From NCBI GenBank assembly GCA_030522375.1, contig CP130488.1, positions 62,001 to 126,000 of the forward strand: a DNA stretch of 64,000 bases, read 5' to 3'. Of this stretch, positions 43,388 through 52,508 are shown one piece after another. The stretch's first letter is position 1. Every line of letters starts with the position of its first letter. The DNA comes from Methanosuratincola petrocarbonis. GTDB taxonomy: Archaea; Thermoproteota; Methanomethylicia; Methanomethylicales; Methanomethylicaceae. The position numbers and the translations under genes were made by a program. Below the pieces are notes generated by a model, which searched no databases, was not told the origin of the DNA, and worked only from the letters and a program-made list of their open reading frames with translations.

Positions 43388-43398
43388 AAATATATTTT
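43388..43398 (+). promoter_or_regulatory. Promoter of the S10/spc ribosomal cluster
   Basis: AAATATATTTT is a strong TATA match 46-56 bases before the rpl3 start; initiation near 43420 gives a short leader with GGAGG. Confidence 0.55.
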
Positions 43399-43443
43399 AG
43401 TATTACTGCTATCAACAGGCAAGTTTAGGCTGGAGGTCTGTTC

Positions 43444-44454
43444 ATGGGACATCGAAGTAAGAGTGCGCCGCGCAGGGGCTCGTTGATGTACTACCCCCGG
43501 GTGCGCGCCAGACGCATTTCCGGTAGGATAAGGACTTGGCCCAAGGTCGCCGGCGCTCCCCGTCTCCTTGGCTTTGCCGGTTACAAGGTAGGATCAACCC
43601 ACGTCATAATGGTGGACAACAGGCCGAAGAGCCCGCTCTTCGGCAAGGAGGTCATGCGGGCGGTGACTGTGCTCGAAGTACCTCCGATCTACGTTTACGG
43701 ATACAGGGCATATGTCCGCACCAGCAAGGGTCTGAGGGCTCTTGCGGAGGTCATGACGAAGTCTTTCCCCAAAAATGCAGACAGGGTCCTGAAGGTCTCC
43801 GAGGACTATGACCCGTCCCCGTTGCAGGCCTCGATAGAGGCTAACCTTGACAACATCGCAGAGATCAGGGTATTGGCGCTTACGCAGCCCTACAAGGCAG
43901 GGTTCGGCAAGAGGACTCCAGAGATACTGGAGATAAAGGTGGATGGAGACGATGTTAAGGCAGTGCTTGAATACGCGAAATCTCTGCTCGGCAAGGAGAT
44001 CAGGGCAAAGGACCTCTTCAATGAGGGTCAGTATGTCGACGTGATCTCGATCACAAAGGGGAAGGGCTTCCAGGGCGCTGTGAAGCGCTTCGGCGTCAAG
44101 ATTCAGCCGAACTGGCACAAACACCGCAAGGGCAAGCGGGTCGTCGGATCCATAAGCCCTTCCAAGCCGCACATGATGTTCACGATTCCGAGACCAGGAA
44201 AGATGGGATTCCACCAGCGCACTGAGTACAACAAGCTCATCCTGAAGATCGGGGAGAACCCGGCGGAGATCAACGTGGCCGGAGGTTTCCTGCACTACGG
44301 TCTGGTCGGCTCGGACTACATCATTGTGGCTGGGTCAATCCCAGGCCCATCAAAGAGGCTTGTCCGGATAAGGTATCCTGTCAGGTCCAAGGTCGAGAAG
44401 ATCGAGCCTCCGAAGCTCGTCGCGGTGGATCTGGCTTCGAAGCAGGGGGTATGA
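43444..44454 (+). CDS. rpl3: Ribosomal protein L3
   Basis: A 336-residue protein with the archaeal start GHRSKSAPRRGSLMYYPR and the KGKGFQGAVKRFGV extension that reaches the peptidyl-transferase centre. First gene of the long ribosomal cluster. Confidence 0.97.
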   Translation: MGHRSKSAPRRGSLMYYPRVRARRISGRIRTWPKVAGAPRLLGFAGYKVGSTHVIMVDNRPKSPLFGKEVMRAVTVLEVPPIYVYGYRAYVRTSKGLRALAEVMTKSFPKNADRVLKVSEDYDPSPLQASIEANLDNIAEIRVLALTQPYKAGFGKRTPEILEIKVDGDDVKAVLEYAKSLLGKEIRAKDLFNEGQYVDVISITKGKGFQGAVKRFGVKIQPNWHKHRKGKRVVGSISPSKPHMMFTIPRPGKMGFHQRTEYNKLILKIGENPAEINVAGGFLHYGLVGSDYIIVAGSIPGPSKRLVRIRYPVRSKVEKIEPPKLVAVDLASKQGV

Positions 44455-44457
44455 TGA

Positions 44458-45264
44458 ATGTCATCAGAGGTAACCACCAAGAGATTGGCAAAGGTAATAA
44501 GCGTTGACGGGTCGATCAAGGGAGAGATCGAGCTCCCATCGGTCTTCGAGACCGAGCTGAGGCCCGATCTCATCCGCCGAGCGGTGATCTCGAGCCAGAC
44601 CGCTAGGATAGTCCCTAGGACCACCGACTACTACGCGGGCAGGCGCACCAGCGCTGAGAGCCTAGGCGTCGGGCTGGACCTGGCGCGTGTCCCCAGGGTC
44701 AAGGGCGAACACAACCCAGCCTCGGGTGCTGGTGCATTCGTCCCGAACGTGGTCGGGGGGAGGCTTGCATTCCCTCCGAGCCTGGAGAAGAAGTACCATG
44801 AGCGGATAAACGAGAAGGAGCGTAGGCTCGCTCTTATGTCTGCAATCGCAGCTACCTCTGATCCGGAGGCGGTGATCGAGAGGGGGCACATCATAACCAC
44901 TGACATCTCCCTACCGCTAGTCGTTTCAGACGAGATAAAGGGCCTGAAGAAGGCTGCGGAGCTGCGCGCTTTCCTAGAGAGGACTTCCCTCATCCACGAC
45001 GTGATCAGGGCGAAGGACGGGATCAGGGAGAGATCCGGTAAGGGCAAGCGCCGCGGCAGGAGATGGGTCAAGCCAAAGTCCCTGCTGATCGTCGTCGACG
45101 ACCCTGCCGCTCCGATTAGGCTCGCTTCAAGGAACTTCACAGGGGTGGAGTGCGTGGGCGTCACCGAGCTCAATGTCGAGCGCCTGGCCCCGGGCGGTCA
45201 TCCAGGGAGGCTGACTCTCTGGACCGAGTCCGCAATAAAGAGGTTGAGTGAGATTTACCAGTGA
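44458..45264 (+). CDS. rpl4: Ribosomal protein L4
   Basis: A 268-residue archaeal L4 (L1e type): SRQ-type tunnel loop region around GVGLDLARVPRVKG and GKGKRRGRRWVKPKS. Starts three bases after rpl3. Confidence 0.96.
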   Translation: MSSEVTTKRLAKVISVDGSIKGEIELPSVFETELRPDLIRRAVISSQTARIVPRTTDYYAGRRTSAESLGVGLDLARVPRVKGEHNPASGAGAFVPNVVGGRLAFPPSLEKKYHERINEKERRLALMSAIAATSDPEAVIERGHIITTDISLPLVVSDEIKGLKKAAELRAFLERTSLIHDVIRAKDGIRERSGKGKRRGRRWVKPKSLLIVVDDPAAPIRLASRNFTGVECVGVTELNVERLAPGGHPGRLTLWTESAIKRLSEIYQ

Positions 45265-45274
45265 GGTGCAAGAC

Positions 45275-45541
45275 ATGTCGAGGGAACCTGCTGACGTAAT
45301 AGTCGGACCAGTATCATCAGAGTCCGCATTGGAGAGAGTTGAGCGCGAGAACAAGCTGACCTTCATCGTTTCCATGAGATCAAACAAGGCGGACATCAAG
45401 TGGGCAGTGGAGAAGCTGTATGGGGTAAAGGTCAAGTCCGTGAGGACGATGATAACTACGAGATCGGAGAAGAAGGCGATCGTGGCGCTTGAGAAGGAAT
45501 TCAGCGCATCCGAATTGGCCACAAAATTGGGTCTGCTGTAG
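45275..45541 (+). CDS. rpl23: Ribosomal protein L23
   Basis: An 88-residue protein at the tunnel exit. ATG 45275 (MSREPADVIVGPVSSESAL) is chosen; a longer frame from 45248 overlaps rpl4. WAVEKLYGVKVKSVRTMIT is typical. Confidence 0.95.
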   Translation: MSREPADVIVGPVSSESALERVERENKLTFIVSMRSNKADIKWAVEKLYGVKVKSVRTMITTRSEKKAIVALEKEFSASELATKLGLL

Positions 45542-45550
45542 GTGTTGTAA

Positions 45551-46273
45551 ATGGGCAAGAAACAAGTTCTTCAGAGGAGAGGTCGCGGGGGATCTGTGTT
45601 CAAATCCCCCTCTTGGAGGAGGCTCGGCAAGGTTGGGTACCCTCATATCACGGAAGAGGAGCGGTCCGGGAGTGTAGAGTTCACTGTCCAGGATATCCTG
45701 CACGAATCGGGCAGGGCGGCTCCTGTAATGTCCGTGAAATCTCAGTCTGGCGCGAGAGTGCTTATGATCGCACCGGAGGGGTGCTTTGTCGGGCAGAAGG
45801 TCTACTTCGGCTCAAAAGCCCCCGTGAACGTGGGCAACGTGCTGCCGTTGAGCAGCGTACCTGAGGGCACGATGGTTTGCAACATAGAGGGCAAGCCGAA
45901 CGACGGAGGGAGGTACGTCAGGTCTGCTGGCGGCTACGCGACTGTGGTCTCGCACACCCCTGATGGAGTGCTGTGCCAGTTCCCCTCGGGCGGGATAAAG
46001 ACCTTCCCGGAGGAGTGCCGCGCGACCGTCGGCATCGTCGCCTCGGGCGGAATCATCGAGAAGCCGGTTCTGAAGGCTGGATCGAACTACCACAAGTACA
46101 GGGCCAGGTCGGTCAAGTACCCGCGCGTCAGGGGCAAGGCAATGAGCCCATACGCGCACCCGCACGGCGGCGGAGCGCACCCGAAGGGAGGCAGGCCGGT
46201 CGCGAGGAACGCCCCGCCAGGGCAGAAGGTCGGGATCATCGCCTCGAGGCGCACGGGCAGGACAAAGAAGTGA
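45551..46273 (+). CDS. rpl2: Ribosomal protein L2
   Basis: A 240-residue protein with the key C-terminal region AMSPYAHPHGGGAHPKGGRP containing the conserved histidine near the peptidyl-transferase centre. Confidence 0.97.
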   Translation: MGKKQVLQRRGRGGSVFKSPSWRRLGKVGYPHITEEERSGSVEFTVQDILHESGRAAPVMSVKSQSGARVLMIAPEGCFVGQKVYFGSKAPVNVGNVLPLSSVPEGTMVCNIEGKPNDGGRYVRSAGGYATVVSHTPDGVLCQFPSGGIKTFPEECRATVGIVASGGIIEKPVLKAGSNYHKYRARSVKYPRVRGKAMSPYAHPHGGGAHPKGGRPVARNAPPGQKVGIIASRRTGRTKK

Positions 46274-46298
46274 TATGGAGTGAAATGGAGGGAGAAAT

Positions 46299-46700
46299 AT
46301 GGCATATAGGGAATTCACTTACCGAGGATATACTGCCAGCCAGCTCGCGAGCATGCCGATGGACGAGTTCATCAGGCTGCTGCCCAGCAGGCAGCGGAGA
46401 TCCCTTCTCAGGGGGCTCACCCCTGATCAGAGGGCTCTGTTCGAGCGGATAAGGAAGGCCAAGACATCGAAGGGCAAGAAGGTGGTCATCAGGACGCACT
46501 GCAGGGATATGATAATACTGCCTGAGATGATCGGGCTTACCATATCCGTGCACAACGGCAAGGAGTTCGTCCCAGTCGAGATACTGCCGGAGATGGTAGG
46601 CAAGTATCTTGGCGAGTTCGCCGTAACGACAGCCAAGGTCACGCACGGCGCTCCGGGTCTGAAGGCCACGAGGAGTTCGATGTTCATCCCGCTAAAGTAA
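46299..46700 (+). CDS. rps19: Ribosomal protein S19
   Basis: A 133-residue archaeal S19: IRTHCRDMIILPEMIG and GKYLGEFAVT are the conserved parts. Followed by a T-rich stretch. Confidence 0.96.
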   Translation: MAYREFTYRGYTASQLASMPMDEFIRLLPSRQRRSLLRGLTPDQRALFERIRKAKTSKGKKVVIRTHCRDMIILPEMIGLTISVHNGKEFVPVEILPEMVGKYLGEFAVTTAKVTHGAPGLKATRSSMFIPLK

Positions 46701-46730
46701 TTTTTTTCTTTTCTTTTACTTTCCTGTCGG
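46701..46730 (+). terminator. T-rich tract after rps19
   Basis: After the rps19 stop come AATTTTTTTCTTTTCTTTTA and more C/T, then a TATA-like CTTTTTATAG at 46769-46778. This suggests termination here and a new promoter for rpl22 onward. Confidence 0.5.
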
Positions 46731-46836
46731 ACCTGGCATAAACTTGCCCTTCCATTTTTTGTGAAAAACTTTTTATAGCCCCCCCAAGTTGTAAACTGTG
46801 CAATCTGAACTATGATAGAGGTTGGAAGTGTTCCCG

Positions 46837-47310
46837 ATGCCTGAATGGGGATATTCAATGGTCGAAATTGACCCTGACCGGATGGCTAAGGCCAGCGGCA
46901 GGGATCTCCGGATCTCGCCTAAGGAGGCCAGGGAGATCTGTGCTACCATCAAGAACATGCGCCTAGACGATGCGATAAGCTATCTCGAGCGCGTGACGCA
47001 GAAGAAGGAAGGGGTTCCGTACAGGAGGTTCAACTCGAACGTCCCCCACCACTCCGAGATCGCAGCCAGGTGGGGTATCCCATCGGGCAGGTATCCTGTT
47101 AAAGCGTCTTCTGAGATCATCAAGATCCTCAAGAACGCGAAGGCGAACGCGGAGAACAAGGGCCTGGACAGCGAGCGCCTGAAGATAGTCCATGCCTGCG
47201 CGCAGGCGGGGCTACGCATGAGGAATTACATCCCAAGGGCATTCGGCCGGGCCACGCCGTTCTACCACCCGCTTACACACGTTGAGATTGTAGTTGAGGA
47301 GGAAGCCTGA
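46837..47310 (+). CDS. rpl22: Ribosomal protein L22
   Basis: A 157-residue protein lining the exit tunnel; KAEVN-type and RAFGRATPFYHPLTHVEI segments are archaeal L22. ATG 46837 (MPEWGYS) matches family starts; upstream ATG 46822 adds five residues. Confidence 0.95.
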   Translation: MPEWGYSMVEIDPDRMAKASGRDLRISPKEAREICATIKNMRLDDAISYLERVTQKKEGVPYRRFNSNVPHHSEIAARWGIPSGRYPVKASSEIIKILKNAKANAENKGLDSERLKIVHACAQAGLRMRNYIPRAFGRATPFYHPLTHVEIVVEEEA

Positions 47311-47312
47311 GC

Positions 47313-47924
47313 TTGAGCGTCATGAAGTTTTTCATCGGTAAACTCTCTAAGAATATGATCATAGACAATTACCTTGGGAATGAGCTGAAGAGGGCTGGCT
47401 ATGCCGGGGTTGAATTCCAGAAGACCCCTCTCGGCAACCGCGTCGTGATCTACGCTGAGCGCCCTGGCATGGTCATAGGCAGGCAGGGTGCAACGATCCG
47501 CGAGCTTGCCCAAGTCATCGAGTCCAAGTACCAGCTCGAGAGCCCCCAGATCGCGGTCATCCCCGTCCAGAACCCTGAGCTCAACGCAAGGATCATGGCT
47601 GGCAGGGTCGCCTCTGCGCTAGAGAGGGGGATACACTTCAGGAGGGCGGCATTCATCGCGCTCAGGCAGATAATGGAGGCAGGTGCGCGCGGCGCCGAGA
47701 TCGTGATTAGAGGCAAGCTCTCAACCGAGAGGGCGAGGTATGAGAAGTTCAAGTCAGGCACAGTCCTGAAGGCAGGGGAACCGAGGAAGTACGCAGTGGA
47801 TCACGCGGTTACGCACGTGCAGCTGAAGCCCGGGATGTTCGGCATACAGGTCAGCATATACCTCCCGATCAACACGATTGATGACATCCACGTCACAGCG
47901 CCAAAGCAGGCTGCAGCGGAGTGA
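47313..47924 (+). CDS. rps3: Ribosomal protein S3
   Basis: A 203-residue protein with the type II KH GRQGATIRELAQVIE and the C-terminal S3 domain. TTG 47313 starts two bases after rpl22. Confidence 0.96.
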   Translation: MSVMKFFIGKLSKNMIIDNYLGNELKRAGYAGVEFQKTPLGNRVVIYAERPGMVIGRQGATIRELAQVIESKYQLESPQIAVIPVQNPELNARIMAGRVASALERGIHFRRAAFIALRQIMEAGARGAEIVIRGKLSTERARYEKFKSGTVLKAGEPRKYAVDHAVTHVQLKPGMFGIQVSIYLPINTIDDIHVTAPKQAAAE

Positions 47925-47933
47925 GTGGTGCAC

Positions 47934-48176
47934 ATGGCTATTTTCAGGATAAACGAGATCAGGAAGATGGGCAAGGAAGAGAGGAAGACCAAGCTCAATG
48001 AGCTCAAAGTCGAGCTCTCCAAGCTCATGACCGCAAAGGCGATGGGCGGATCGTTGGAGAACCCCTCAAGGATAAGGCTTCTCAGGAAGACCATAGCCCG
48101 GTTCCACACCGTCGATCGGGAGGAGGCATTGGGCATTAGGAAGGCAGAGGTCGAAAAGGAGGCGCCAAAGGCATGA
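47934..48176 (+). CDS. rpl29: Ribosomal protein L29
   Basis: An 80-residue helical protein: MAIFRINEIRKMGKEERKTK and ENPSRIRLLRKTIARFHT. ATG 47934 is chosen over the in-frame GTG 47925. The stop overlaps the next gene by four bases. Confidence 0.94.
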   Translation: MAIFRINEIRKMGKEERKTKLNELKVELSKLMTAKAMGGSLENPSRIRLLRKTIARFHTVDREEALGIRKAEVEKEAPKA

Positions 48177-48454
48177 ATGTGACGCCAGAAAACATAATCT
48201 ACAACGAGCTGATAGGGCTGAGGGTAAGCGTTGTCGGGTCCACTGATCCATCGCTTTTGGGCGTTTCGGGGACCGTGGTGGACGAGACTGCAAATATGCT
48301 CGTAGTCTCGGACGCAGGATCCGCGCGCAGGAAGATGATCCCGAAGATGGCATCAAGGTTCTCTTTCTTCATTCCGGAGGAAGTCGTCGTCGAAGGGCGC
48401 GAAATAGCGCTCAGCCCGGAAGAGAGGCTAAAGAGGCTACAGAGGAGGCACTGA
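48173..48454 (+). CDS. rnp1: RNase P protein component 1 (Rpp29/Pop4)
   Basis: A 93-residue Sm-like barrel protein (LIGLRVSVVGSTDPSLLG, GTVVDETANMLVV) that supports tRNA 5' processing. Its place between rpl29 and rps17 is the archaeal norm; ATGA overlap with rpl29. Confidence 0.93.
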   Translation: MNVTPENIIYNELIGLRVSVVGSTDPSLLGVSGTVVDETANMLVVSDAGSARRKMIPKMASRFSFFIPEEVVVEGREIALSPEERLKRLQRRH

Positions 48455-48457
48455 AAG

Positions 48458-48778
48458 ATGTCCCAGTCGGCTAAAGAGTTGAAAACAGAGTCATGTGGGG
48501 ACAGAGACTGCCCCATACACGGGACGCTCTCCACCCGAGGGACCGTCCTCTCAGGCGTGGTTGTAAGCGACAAGATGAACAAGACCGTTGTGGTCCAGAT
48601 AGACTATCTCCATTACTTCCCTAAATACAACCGCTACGGGAAGAGGAGGAGCAAGATACACGCGCACAACCCGCCTTGCATCCACGCATCAAAGGGTGAC
48701 GTGGTCAAGATAATCGAGTGCAGGCCTCTGAGCAAGACCGTATCCTACGTAGTGGTAGAGAAGAAGGCAGGTGTCTGA
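48458..48778 (+). CDS. rps17: Ribosomal protein S17
   Basis: A 106-residue protein with the archaeal N-terminal extension (DCPIHGTLSTRGTVLSG) and HNPPCIHASKGDVVKIIECR. Confidence 0.96.
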   Translation: MSQSAKELKTESCGDRDCPIHGTLSTRGTVLSGVVVSDKMNKTVVVQIDYLHYFPKYNRYGKRRSKIHAHNPPCIHASKGDVVKIIECRPLSKTVSYVVVEKKAGV

Positions 48779-48780
48779 GG

Positions 48781-49209
48781 ATGGCAAAGCGAGGTAAGGG
48801 TTTAGGAGGAGGAATAACATACAGGCCTGGGATCAGCGCAGGCCTCGAACATGAGTCGCTGCTCAGATGTGCGGACAACAGTGGCGCCAAAGTCCTCCAG
48901 ATAATAGGGGTGCCTAGGACAAAGACCCGGATCAGGAGGGTCGCCAGCGCGACTGTTGGTGACAAGGTGATAATCTCAGTAAAGGAAGGGACCCCTGAGG
49001 TGAGGCGGCAGATATTCCACGCCGTCATAATAAGGCAGAGGAAGCCTTTCAGGAGGATGGACGGCACCTGGATCCAATTCGAGGACAATGCAGGAGTAAT
49101 AGTCACTGAAGAAGGCGAAACGAAAGGCACAGAGATAAGGGGGCCGGTCGCGAAGGAGGCCGCTGAGAGGTGGCCCAAAGTAGCAGGGCTGGCTTCCATG
49201 GTAGTGTAG
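48781..49209 (+). CDS. rpl14: Ribosomal protein L14
   Basis: A 142-residue archaeal L14: LLRCADNSGAKVLQIIGV and GPVAKEAAERWPKVAGLAS. Two bases after rps17. Confidence 0.96.
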   Translation: MAKRGKGLGGGITYRPGISAGLEHESLLRCADNSGAKVLQIIGVPRTKTRIRRVASATVGDKVIISVKEGTPEVRRQIFHAVIIRQRKPFRRMDGTWIQFEDNAGVIVTEEGETKGTEIRGPVAKEAAERWPKVAGLASMVV

Positions 49210-49219
49210 GTGAGATCTA

Positions 49220-49567
49220 ATGTCAAGCATAAAGCCAAAGAAACAAAGGAAGATGCTGGATGAGCCGACTTACAGGAAGCGGCAGATCCGCGCCCCGCTC
49301 TCGAAGGATCTCAGGTCAAAGTACGGAAAGAGGACCGTTTCCCTCAGGAAGGGGGACACAGTCCAAATCACCAGAGGGGACTATAAGGGGCATGAGGGGA
49401 AGGTGGCCTCGGTCGACACCTCCGCGATGCGAATAACGGTCGAGGGGGTCAATGCCAAGAAGATGGACGGGACCACTATCCCGGTCATGATCTCCCCGTC
49501 AAAGGTGATGGTCACTAAACTGGATCTATCTGACAAGATCAGGAAGAATTCATTCAAGGGTGATTGA
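49220..49567 (+). CDS. rpl24: Ribosomal protein L24
   Basis: A 115-residue protein with the KOW motif RKGDTVQITRGDYKGHEGKV. Archaeal N-terminal RKQIRAPLSKDLRSKYG-type segment present. Confidence 0.95.
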   Translation: MSSIKPKKQRKMLDEPTYRKRQIRAPLSKDLRSKYGKRTVSLRKGDTVQITRGDYKGHEGKVASVDTSAMRITVEGVNAKKMDGTTIPVMISPSKVMVTKLDLSDKIRKNSFKGD

Positions 49568-49581
49568 GAGGAGGATTAAGA

Positions 49582-50316
49582 TTGGCAGGACACCTTAGAA
49601 CTTATCCGGCGCCCAGGCACTGGCCTGTCGCCATAAAAGAAAGGGCATTCACGGTGAAGCCCTCTGCAGGTCCGCATCCCATAGAGGAATGCATACCCCT
49701 GGGCATACTGCTCCGGGATGTGCTCGGTAAAGTAAAGACAATCGGGGAAGCGAAGAGGGCTCTCTCCGAGAGGAAGGTGTTTGTGGACGGGCGGGCAAGG
49801 ACGGACTACCGCTACCCGGTGGGTCTGATGGACGTCATTTATATCAAGCCCGAGGAAGCCTACTTCAGGGTTATCTCACACAGAGTCAAGAAATTGGCGT
49901 TGATGAAGATACCCGCGGAAGAGGCTACATTCAAGCTGCTGAAGGTCACCGGAAAGAAACTGCTGAAACAGGGTAGACTCCAACTAGCCTTCCACGACGG
50001 CAGCACGAAGATATTTAAGGTCGAAGATCCGTTCAACATACAGCTCCCTTACATGACAAACGACGTGCTCAAAGTATCGCTCTCAGACGACCAGGTGCTG
50101 GACCACATACCTCTGGCGCAGGGGGCATTCGTGGTCGTGACGGGAGGGCGGAACGTCGGTCAGTACGGGACAGTCCTTGAGGTTCCGGAGAGCAAGTCGC
50201 CCAACGCCCTTGCCAAAGTTTCAATAGGCGGGAATGAGACGACCGTTACGCTTAAGTACCTATTCCCGATAGGGAAGGAGAGTCCAATCATTACCATAAA
50301 TGGAGAGGTGGCATAG
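49582..50316 (+). CDS. rps4e: Ribosomal protein S4e
   Basis: A 244-residue protein: RTYPAPRHWPVAIKERAF, an S4 domain (DVLGKVKTIGEAKRALSERK), and a KOW segment (VVTGGRNVGQYGTV). TTG 49582 follows GAGGAGG; the upstream TTG 49564 is in frame but adds no family residues. Confidence 0.95.
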   Translation: MAGHLRTYPAPRHWPVAIKERAFTVKPSAGPHPIEECIPLGILLRDVLGKVKTIGEAKRALSERKVFVDGRARTDYRYPVGLMDVIYIKPEEAYFRVISHRVKKLALMKIPAEEATFKLLKVTGKKLLKQGRLQLAFHDGSTKIFKVEDPFNIQLPYMTNDVLKVSLSDDQVLDHIPLAQGAFVVVTGGRNVGQYGTVLEVPESKSPNALAKVSIGGNETTVTLKYLFPIGKESPIITINGEVA

Positions 50317-50317
50317 G

Positions 50318-50869
50318 TTGTCCGAGGGTGCTACCGCCGCCATGGGCGGCGAATTGAACCCCATGCGTGAGATAAGACTTGGCAAAGTCGTCGTCAACAT
50401 GGGACTGGGAGAGGGCGGAGAGAGGCTAGAGAAGGCCATGACCGTCCTCAAGTCAATAACTGGCGTGAAGCCATGCCCCAGGAAGGCAAAAAAGTCCATA
50501 CGTGATTTTGGGGTAAGGAAGGGCGAAAACATCGGCTGCGTGGCGACCCTCAGGGGTCCGCAGGCAGAGGATTTCCTTAAGCGCGCCTTCGAATCCTTGA
50601 AGAACAAGATCAGGGAGAGCTGTTTCGACAACTACGGGAATATATCCTTCGGCATCAAGGAGCACATAAACCTCCCTGGAACTAAATACGACCCGACGCT
50701 CGGCATATTTGGCATGAACGTCTGCATCGTCCTTGAGCGCCCCGGATACCGCGTCGCCAGGAGGAAGATGAGGCCCGGCACGATCGGGATGGGGCACCGA
50801 GTGAGCAAGGATGAAGCAATGGACTACATGAAGCGCCGGTTCGGCATCAATATCGAAACGGAGGCCTAA
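50318..50869 (+). CDS. rpl5: Ribosomal protein L5
   Basis: A 183-residue protein contacting 5S rRNA: MREIRLGKVVVNMGLGEGG and FGIKEHINLPGTKYDPTLGI. TTG 50318 follows AGAGGTGG; ATG 50363 is a shorter option. Confidence 0.95.
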   Translation: MSEGATAAMGGELNPMREIRLGKVVVNMGLGEGGERLEKAMTVLKSITGVKPCPRKAKKSIRDFGVRKGENIGCVATLRGPQAEDFLKRAFESLKNKIRESCFDNYGNISFGIKEHINLPGTKYDPTLGIFGMNVCIVLERPGYRVARRKMRPGTIGMGHRVSKDEAMDYMKRRFGINIETEA

Positions 50870-50871
50870 AC

Positions 50872-51039
50872 ATGGGTAAATACCATCAGCCAAAAGAGAG
50901 GAAATTCGGGAAAGGCAGCAGAAGGTGCAAGAGGTGCGGTTCCAAGGGCAGCACCCTGATAAGGAGATACGGCCTGAACCTCTGCAGGCAGTGCTTCAGG
51001 GAATCGGCTGAGAACCTCGGATTCAAGAAGTATTTGTGA
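50872..51039 (+). CDS. rps14: Ribosomal protein S14 (zinc type)
   Basis: A 55-residue zinc-ribbon protein with ligands CKRCG and CRQC (MGKYHQPKERKFGKGSRRCK at the start). Two bases after rpl5. Confidence 0.96.
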   Translation: MGKYHQPKERKFGKGSRRCKRCGSKGSTLIRRYGLNLCRQCFRESAENLGFKKYL

Positions 51040-51051
51040 TGGTGATAATCG

Positions 51052-51444
51052 ATGTGGGTACAGGATCCTCTTGCAAATTCACTCGTGAACATCATGAACA
51101 GCGAAGAGAGGGGCAAGAACGAGTGCATAGTCACTCCTGCCCCTAAACTAATCGCGAATGTCCTCAGGGTTCTCCAAAAGGCAGGGTATGTGGGGGAGTT
51201 CGAATATATCGATGATGGCAGGCTGGGCAAGCTCAGGATCCAGCTGCTTGGGAGGATCAACAAGTGCGGCGTGATCAAGCCGTACTTCAACGTCTCATAT
51301 AGGGCGCTCGAGGGCATCGCCCAGCAGTACCTCCCAGGGAAAGAGATCGGCTTCATCATACTCACCACGTCCAGGGGAATTATGACTCACAAAGAGGCAA
51401 TAGCCAACAAGGTCGGTGGGAGGCTGCTGGCCTACGTCTACTGA
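51052..51444 (+). CDS. rps8: Ribosomal protein S8
   Basis: A 130-residue protein: DPLANSLVNIMNSEERGK and TTSRGIMTHKEAIANKVGG are conserved archaeal S8. Confidence 0.96.
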   Translation: MWVQDPLANSLVNIMNSEERGKNECIVTPAPKLIANVLRVLQKAGYVGEFEYIDDGRLGKLRIQLLGRINKCGVIKPYFNVSYRALEGIAQQYLPGKEIGFIILTTSRGIMTHKEAIANKVGGRLLAYVY

Positions 51445-51454
51445 GGTGGTGCAT

Positions 51455-51985
51455 GTGGTGGAATTCGCCTCTACTAAGGTCCAGATCCCTGACGGCGTCC
51501 AGGTCGAGGTGAATGCATCAGCAGTCACGGTCACAGGACCAAAGGGGAAGCTTACCAAGGACTTCTCCCACTCGGGCCTCAGGCTATCGATTGATGGCAA
51601 AGCCGTCGATGTTGCTGCCACAATGAAGGGAAAGAAGCAAAGGGCACTCGTGGGGACGATTGCATCGCACATAAAGAACATGATAAAGGGAGTGACCCAG
51701 GGCCACGTTTACAAGATGAAGGTTGTCTATGCGCACTTCCCCATCACTGTTAAGGTTACTGGCAAGGATGTGCTTATAGAGAACTTCATGGGGGAGCGGT
51801 CCAAGCGTCGTGCCAAGATAGTCGGGAGTGCGAAAGTGACCGTCCAGGGTGAAGAGCTATTCATTGAGGGTGTTGACAAGGAGGAGGTCGGTCAGACCGC
51901 TGCGAACATTCACATGGCTACGCATGTGAAGAAGATGGATCCGAGGGTCTTCCAGGACGGTATATATCTGGCGGAGAGGGTGTGA
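51455..51985 (+). CDS. rpl6: Ribosomal protein L6
   Basis: A 176-residue two-domain protein; VTVTGPKGKLTKDF-type and IANHI-like SHIKNMIKGVTQGH segments. Of several tandem GTG codons, 51455 has GAGGTG six bases upstream. Confidence 0.95.
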   Translation: MVEFASTKVQIPDGVQVEVNASAVTVTGPKGKLTKDFSHSGLRLSIDGKAVDVAATMKGKKQRALVGTIASHIKNMIKGVTQGHVYKMKVVYAHFPITVKVTGKDVLIENFMGERSKRRAKIVGSAKVTVQGEELFIEGVDKEEVGQTAANIHMATHVKKMDPRVFQDGIYLAERV

Positions 51986-51986
51986 T

Positions 51987-52508
51987 ATGACCGGGTGTGG
52001 ATGCTCACAGGATAACTGTGCGCACGAGTTTGATTCATTGCTCAGGAAGCGCAAAGAGATCGCCAGCCGGCGACCCAAGTTCAGGAGATCGGAGTCGAAC
52101 AGGTTCCCCAGACTCGGCGACAAATGGCGGAGCAGCAAGGGAATCCGATCCAAGATGCGGCTTAAGAAGAAGGGCAGATGGCCCATAGTCGAGACTGGGT
52201 ACCGCGGTCCGAGGCTTACAAGGGGCCTGAACCCCAAGGGCAGGATCGAGGTGCTCGTCCATACGCCGGAAGATGTCGAGTTCATTGACCCGTACATGAT
52301 GGCGATCAGGATAGCCGCTAGCGTCGGGAAGAGGAAACGTGCAGAGATAATCAAGAAAGCCGGTGAATTCGGCGTAGAGATAGTCAACCTGAGGCCCGAC
52401 GAGAAACCGAAGGAAGCAAAGGCTGAAGAAAAGGCTGAGGAGGAACCGTCAGAAGAAACAGTCGCCTCCAAGGCTTCGGATAACGATCAGGAGGGTAGCA
52501 AGGAATGA
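51987..52508 (+). CDS. rpl32e: Ribosomal protein L32e with acidic C-terminal tail
   Basis: A 173-residue protein; the core is FRRSESNRFPRLGDKWRSSK and GYRGPRLTRGLNPKGRIEVL. The N terminus carries CGCSQDNC, and a tail of about 35 Glu/Ala/Lys residues follows residue 138, both beyond the usual archaeal core. Overlaps rpl19e by four bases. Confidence 0.94.
   Translation: MTGCGCSQDNCAHEFDSLLRKRKEIASRRPKFRRSESNRFPRLGDKWRSSKGIRSKMRLKKKGRWPIVETGYRGPRLTRGLNPKGRIEVLVHTPEDVEFIDPYMMAIRIAASVGKRKRAEIIKKAGEFGVEIVNLRPDEKPKEAKAEEKAEEEPSEETVASKASDNDQEGSKE

Noticed and set aside
45595..45612. GTTCAAATCCCCC resembling a tRNA T arm
   Set aside because: It lies inside rpl2 coding sequence and no tRNA acceptor or D arm can be built around it.
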